Assembly: GCA_018825765.1 (NCBI GenBank)
Contig: JAHKAQ010000030.1
Span: 1 to 8,627, forward strand
Source of the DNA: Patescibacteria group bacterium
GTDB taxonomy: Bacteria; Patescibacteriota; Minisyncoccia; CAIUEV01; JAHKAQ01
Length of the DNA: 8,627 bases
Reading direction: 5' to 3'
Below the pieces are notes generated by a model, which saw only the letters and a list, made by a program, of their open reading frames with translations, ran no database searches and was not told where the DNA came from. Position 1 is the stretch's first letter; every line of letters starts with the position of its first letter. A program made the position numbers and the translations under genes. Below are positions 6,311 through 8,627 of this stretch, piece after piece.

Positions 6311-6889
6311 ATGATCTCAAAAATTAAAGGGAAAATAGCCAGTCAGGGACCCAATTACCTTATCATCCAGACCGCGGCCCTCGGGTTTAAGATATATTTA
6401 AATCCAATAGCCATAGCCAAAACCAGAATCGGCCGTCCGATTGAGCTTTTTACTTATTTAGCTGTCAGAGAAAACGCTCTTGACCTTTACGGTTTTTTTA
6501 AAAAACAGGAACTGGAGCTTTTCGAACTGCTTATTTCAGTCTCGGGCATCGGCCCGAAAGGAGCTCAGGCTATTCTAGCCCAGGCCGGACCAAAAGAAAT
6601 TTGCGCTTCAATCGCTTCGGCTGATGATTCTGTCTTGACCAGAGTCTCGGGTATTGGCAAAAAAACCGCCCAAAGAGTCATTTTAGAGCTTAAAACAAAA
6701 GTTGATCGCCTGCCCTATACCTCCAAAAGCCCGGGCAAAAAGGCTGTTTCGGATATTGAAACCCTGGACGCCCTTATTTCTTTAGGTTACAGTCAGGCCC
6801 AGGCCGCGGCCGTCCTAAAAAAAATTAGCCCTGATCTTAAAAAAACCAGCGACAAAATAAAAACCGCCCTTAAATTGTTAGGCAGCTAG
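6311..6889 (+). CDS. ruvA: Holliday junction branch migration protein RuvA
   Basis: RuvA binds four-way DNA junctions as a tetramer and recruits the RuvB motor for branch migration during recombinational repair. The 192-residue protein has the family's usual size and three domains. The OB-fold domain I (1-62) begins MISKIKGKI and ends in the conserved DLYGFF (58-63). Domain II carries two helix-hairpin-helix motifs, SVSGIGPKGAQAIL (76-89) and VSGIGKKTAQRVI (112-124), which grip the DNA backbone. A short linker (about 131-145) leads to domain III (about 147-190, with DALISLGYSQAQA), the RuvB contact. ruvB and ruvC are not adjacent here, so the gene stands alone between divergent rpsT and convergent femAB, unlike the ruvAB pairs of many bacteria. 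It is separated from the femAB stop by 37 bp, in which I see no strong terminator. Confidence 0.97.
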   Translation: MISKIKGKIASQGPNYLIIQTAALGFKIYLNPIAIAKTRIGRPIELFTYLAVRENALDLYGFFKKQELELFELLISVSGIGPKGAQAILAQAGPKEICASIASADDSVLTRVSGIGKKTAQRVILELKTKVDRLPYTSKSPGKKAVSDIETLDALISLGYSQAQAAAVLKKISPDLKKTSDKIKTALKLLGS

Positions 6890-6926
6890 TTTCTTTCATA
6901 ACGCCGCTTTCCAGGAGGCTGTTTTC

Positions 6927-7949
6927 TCATTTTCCCAAAACAGTTCGCGAAAACCTGTAAATTTTGTATTTTAACCCGCTGGTGTCCATTTCAAGAGTTG
7001 GCGCGAAGCGCTGGGTTTTCCCGCCAAAACCCAGCTTAAATCTGGTTACCCCGGGCCATTTTTTTTCGTCTGCGCCCCAGAAATCATAATATTTAAAACC
7101 CTGTTCCCGGGCTTGTTTTATCGCTTGCCAATGCAAAAGATAAGGCGCCATCAGCCCCCGATGTTCATCCGAAGAAGCTCCGTGCAGGTAAGTTACTGTG
7201 TCTTTGTAATAAATCATCAAATTAGCCGCTATTGGCTGACCGGAAAAACTGGCCGTCCAAATTCTTAGAATTCCCAGCCGGCCCAATGTCTGGACCATTT
7301 TCTCATAATACGCGTCCGCGTGAAGATCGAATCTGTTCCGCTTGCTGGTTTGTTTCGCGAGTCCAAGAAAAACTCCAAGCTCTTTTTTAGAGAATCCCAC
7401 CGCCACTTCCAGCCCCTTTTTCCTGGCCAGCCGTATATTATACCGGGTCTTGCTTTTCATTTGAGCCAGAAGCTCCTGTTCTCCAGCCCCAAGTTCCAAA
7501 TATAAAGTCTGCTCTACTTGCCGGCTTTTAGCTTGAGATTCCCAAAAACAGACTTCTTCCAGTTCGCCGGCGGAAAAAACATCCCCAGTCTTTAAAACCG
7601 GCGGATTAAACCGAAAAAACATCCCGCCTTCCAAGCGCGTAAACTGGCCCAAAGCCTTAAAAATAAAGGTCAAATTCTTTTTAGAAGTATTTTTGTAATC
7701 AAGCTCCGGTCCAAAAGCGCAATAAGCGTAACGAGCTCCCCAAAAAAACCTCGTCCAGACGAGCGTGGCCCGTCCCCAAAGCTTTCCATCCCCATCTTTA
7801 ATAAGCACGCGGTCCACCGGATGTCCCGCCTGTCTTAAAAATTCACCCCATTCATATGATTGCAAAAAACGGCCGCCCATAAATTCTGGCGCCGCCGCTA
7901 AAAAAACCTCGTATTGCTTTTTCTTTTCTACCCTTTTGACATGAAACAT
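6927..7949 (-). CDS. FemAB-family peptidoglycan bridge-type aminoacyltransferase (FemX-like, GNAT fold)
   Basis: These enzymes transfer amino acids from aminoacyl-tRNA to the lipid II stem peptide at the cytoplasmic face of the membrane; related members have other acceptors, so the exact substrate here is unknown. The 340-residue protein has two tandem GNAT-like subdomains. Recognisable motifs are FLQSYEWGEFLR (28-39), MKSKTRYNIRLARKKGL (164-180), YYEKMVQTLGRLGI (214-227), QPIAANLMIYYKDTVTYLHGA (238-258), YDFWGA (288-293) and PGVTRFKLGFGG (299-310) near the C-terminus. It lacks the long coiled-coil arm of staphylococcal FemA, so it resembles FemX or the short FemAB forms common in Patescibacteria. 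The ATG at 7949 lies 15 bp after the DUF212 stop codon, so the pair is very likely one transcript. The opening residues MFHVKR may be extra; homology becomes clear from about residue 12. Confidence 0.92.
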   Translation of the reverse strand: MFHVKRVEKKKQYEVFLAAAPEFMGGRFLQSYEWGEFLRQAGHPVDRVLIKDGDGKLWGRATLVWTRFFWGARYAYCAFGPELDYKNTSKKNLTFIFKALGQFTRLEGGMFFRFNPPVLKTGDVFSAGELEEVCFWESQAKSRQVEQTLYLELGAGEQELLAQMKSKTRYNIRLARKKGLEVAVGFSKKELGVFLGLAKQTSKRNRFDLHADAYYEKMVQTLGRLGILRIWTASFSGQPIAANLMIYYKDTVTYLHGASSDEHRGLMAPYLLHWQAIKQAREQGFKYYDFWGADEKKWPGVTRFKLGFGGKTQRFAPTLEMDTSGLKYKIYRFSRTVLGK

Positions 7950-7964
7950 ATTTTTACCGTTTCT

Positions 7965-8417
7965 CTATCCGGTTAAAGATTTTAAAATCTCAATTAAAAT
8001 AAAAGAACCTACTATTCCCAAAAACGCGCCTGTTACTGCCTCGTCCATGGTATGCCCCACCCGCTCTTTAAGCCGCGGATACTTTTTCCCGCTTTCTTTT
8101 AAAAACCGGTTAATGGTTTTTCCATAATCCCCGATGTAAGTTCTAAGTTTCACCGCGTCGTAAATTGTTAAAAGCCCAATCGAAGCCGCTACAGCAAAAA
8201 CCGGCGAATCAATTCCCTGATAATAACCCGTGGTAAAGACCAGCGAAGTAAGGCAGGCCGTATGCGAACTGGGCATATGCCCGTATTCAAATAAATATTT
8301 CCAATTTACCCCGTGTTTAAGAGAATAGACAACAAATTTAATTATCTGAGCCGAAGCCCACATAAAAGAGGGGATAATCACGATCGCGTATTTTTCAAGA
8401 TCAAACTCCAAAAACAT
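7965..8417 (-). CDS. Divergent PAP2 family (DUF212) integral membrane protein
   Basis: This is a 150-residue membrane protein of the DUF212 family, distantly related to PAP2-type acid phosphatases. The signature GHMPSSHTA (46-54) corresponds to the PAP2 PSGH-type motif. YDAVKLR (86-92) and VGHTMDEAVTGAFLGI (120-135), with His122, are the other family hallmarks. Hydrophobic segments near 10-31, 53-66, 73-87 and 129-146 suggest three or four membrane spans. The length is typical of the family. By analogy it could dephosphorylate a lipid phosphate, but that activity is not established for DUF212. It heads a minus-strand pair with the FemAB-type transferase, which suggests, without proving, a role in envelope or lipid-carrier metabolism. 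A candidate promoter at 8444-8471 would give a leader of about 20 nt with no Shine-Dalgarno. Confidence 0.92.
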   Translation of the reverse strand: MFLEFDLEKYAIVIIPSFMWASAQIIKFVVYSLKHGVNWKYLFEYGHMPSSHTACLTSLVFTTGYYQGIDSPVFAVAASIGLLTIYDAVKLRTYIGDYGKTINRFLKESGKKYPRLKERVGHTMDEAVTGAFLGIVGSFILIEILKSLTG

Positions 8418-8443
8418 AAGTCAAAATATTGTTCTCTTTCTAT

Positions 8444-8471
8444 ATTTTACCTGTTTGCTTAAAATAAGCAA
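8444..8471 (-). promoter_or_regulatory. Candidate promoter for the DUF212-femAB unit
   Basis: On the minus strand TTGCTT (8466-8471) is followed after 16 bases by TAAAAT (8444-8449), a 5/6 -10 box. The start would fall near 8437, about 20 nt before the ATG at 8417. Its -35 hexamer lies in one arm of the inverted repeat at 8455-8471. Confidence 0.42.
8455..8471. repeat. Perfect inverted repeat between DUF212 and lemA
   Basis: TTGCTTA (8455-8461) and TAAGCAA (8465-8471) are perfect 7-bp arms around AAA. Each arm holds the -35-like TTGCTT of one of the two divergent promoters. No T-run follows on either strand at terminator distance, so it looks like a DNA-level element (overlapping promoters or operator) rather than a terminator. 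Confidence 0.6.
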
Positions 8472-8482
8472 TAATGTATAAT
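8455..8482 (+). promoter_or_regulatory. Candidate promoter for lemA
   Basis: TTGCTT (8455-8460) and a perfect TATAAT (8477-8482) are separated by 16 bases. Transcription near 8489 would leave an A/T-rich leader of about 43 nt before the ATG at 8532. It interlocks with the opposing DUF212 promoter, each spacer containing the other's -35 hexamer. Confidence 0.45.
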
Positions 8483-8531
8483 AATATTATTCCCTGATTT
8501 TGTGGAAAATTACTAATTATTCAAAAAAAAT

Positions 8532-8627
8532 ATGCTAGTCGGCTTAATTCTTTTTTTGCTTATAATAGCCGTAATTTTTCTGGTAGGCGTATATAATAGT
8601 TTGGTAAAAATAAAAAATAAAGTGCAG
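8532..8627 (+). CDS. lemA: LemA family membrane protein (N-terminal fragment; cut by window edge)
   Basis: Only 32 codons are visible; I translated them by hand and they stay open to the last base. An N-terminal hydrophobic helix (about residues 2-20) is followed by GVYNSLVKIKNKVQ (19-32). This matches the LemA start pattern, in which a signal anchor precedes a YNxLVxLRNxV motif leading into the helical-bundle domain. LemA proteins are membrane-anchored with a mostly helical domain; their biochemical role is not settled. The ATG at 8532 places the anchor directly at the N-terminus as expected. No Shine-Dalgarno is present, the preceding bases being a run of A. The call rests on a short fragment but the motif is distinctive. 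Confidence 0.8.
   Translation, partial: MLVGLILFLLIIAVIFLVGVYNSLVKIKNKVQ

Noticed and set aside
6890..6926. Bidirectional terminator between convergent ruvA and femAB
   Set aside because: The gap has T-runs but no stem longer than about 3 bp that I can pair, so I cannot support a terminator.
7934..7949. parS-like sequence at the femAB start (minus strand, TGTTTCATGTCAAAAG region, encoding MFHVKR)
   Set aside because: It matches the ParB-site consensus at only about 12 of 16 positions and the second half-site is poor; no parA or parB is nearby. A genome scan for better copies would settle it.
1..8627. Alternative genetic code (UGA read as glycine) as in some candidate phyla
   Set aside because: TGA ends holA and the FemAB-type gene exactly where the families end, and no conserved glycine position falls on TGA.
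1..8627. CRISPR array, transposon, integrase, tRNA, rRNA or toxin-antitoxin genes
   Set aside because: I found no regularly spaced repeats, terminal inverted repeats with a transposase, tRNA-like cloverleaf or small toxin/antitoxin gene; gaps between genes are at most 209 bp.

Overview
The window reads as ordinary chromosomal, housekeeping-rich DNA from a small-genome bacterium. My best inference is a member of Patescibacteria (CPR), probably a Parcubacteria-type lineage. The grounds are the gene set (a GspE/PilB-type ATPase, GuaA, Fpg, a membrane-anchored DUF3048 protein, a divergent HolA, S20, RuvA, a FemAB-type transferase, a divergent PAP2/DUF212 protein and LemA), the lysine-rich proteins with many AAA/AAG runs, the compact layout, and the absence of a clear Shine-Dalgarno sequence before any start. 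TAA, TAG and TGA all occur as stops where families normally end, so I see no sign of the UGA-glycine code of Gracilibacteria/SR1. Placement rests on content and style only; there is no 16S gene here.

Layout. Positions 1-969 (minus) hold the N-terminal 323 codons of a type IV pilus/type II secretion assembly ATPase, cut by the window edge just after the Walker A motif. A 209-bp divergent promoter region with a 16-bp perfect palindrome separates it from a plus-strand run: guaA (1179-2747), mutM/fpg (2834-3760), a DUF3048 protein (3802-4959) and holA (5040-5987). holA overlaps the convergent rpsT gene (5974-6234, minus) by 14 bp, and a good plus-strand intrinsic terminator for the holA side lies inside the rpsT coding sequence. 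A 76-bp divergent gap leads to ruvA (6311-6889, plus). ruvA converges on a two-gene minus-strand unit, DUF212 (7965-8417) followed by a FemAB-family transferase (6927-7949). The last feature is the start of lemA (8532 onward, plus, cut by the edge), divergent from the DUF212 gene across a compact overlapping promoter pair built on a TTGCTTA/TAAGCAA inverted repeat.

Function. Three themes are interleaved: DNA maintenance (Fpg base-excision repair, HolA clamp loading, RuvA junction migration), nucleotide and translation basics (GuaA, S20), and cell envelope/surface (PilB-like motor, DUF3048, FemAB transferase, PAP2-like membrane protein, LemA). I found no mobile element, CRISPR array, tRNA/rRNA gene or toxin-antitoxin pair. 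I do not see a convincing new system. The points most worth a second look are the two structured divergent promoter regions, the terminator embedded in rpsT, the uniform lack of Shine-Dalgarno sequences and the non-standard C-terminus of GuaA.
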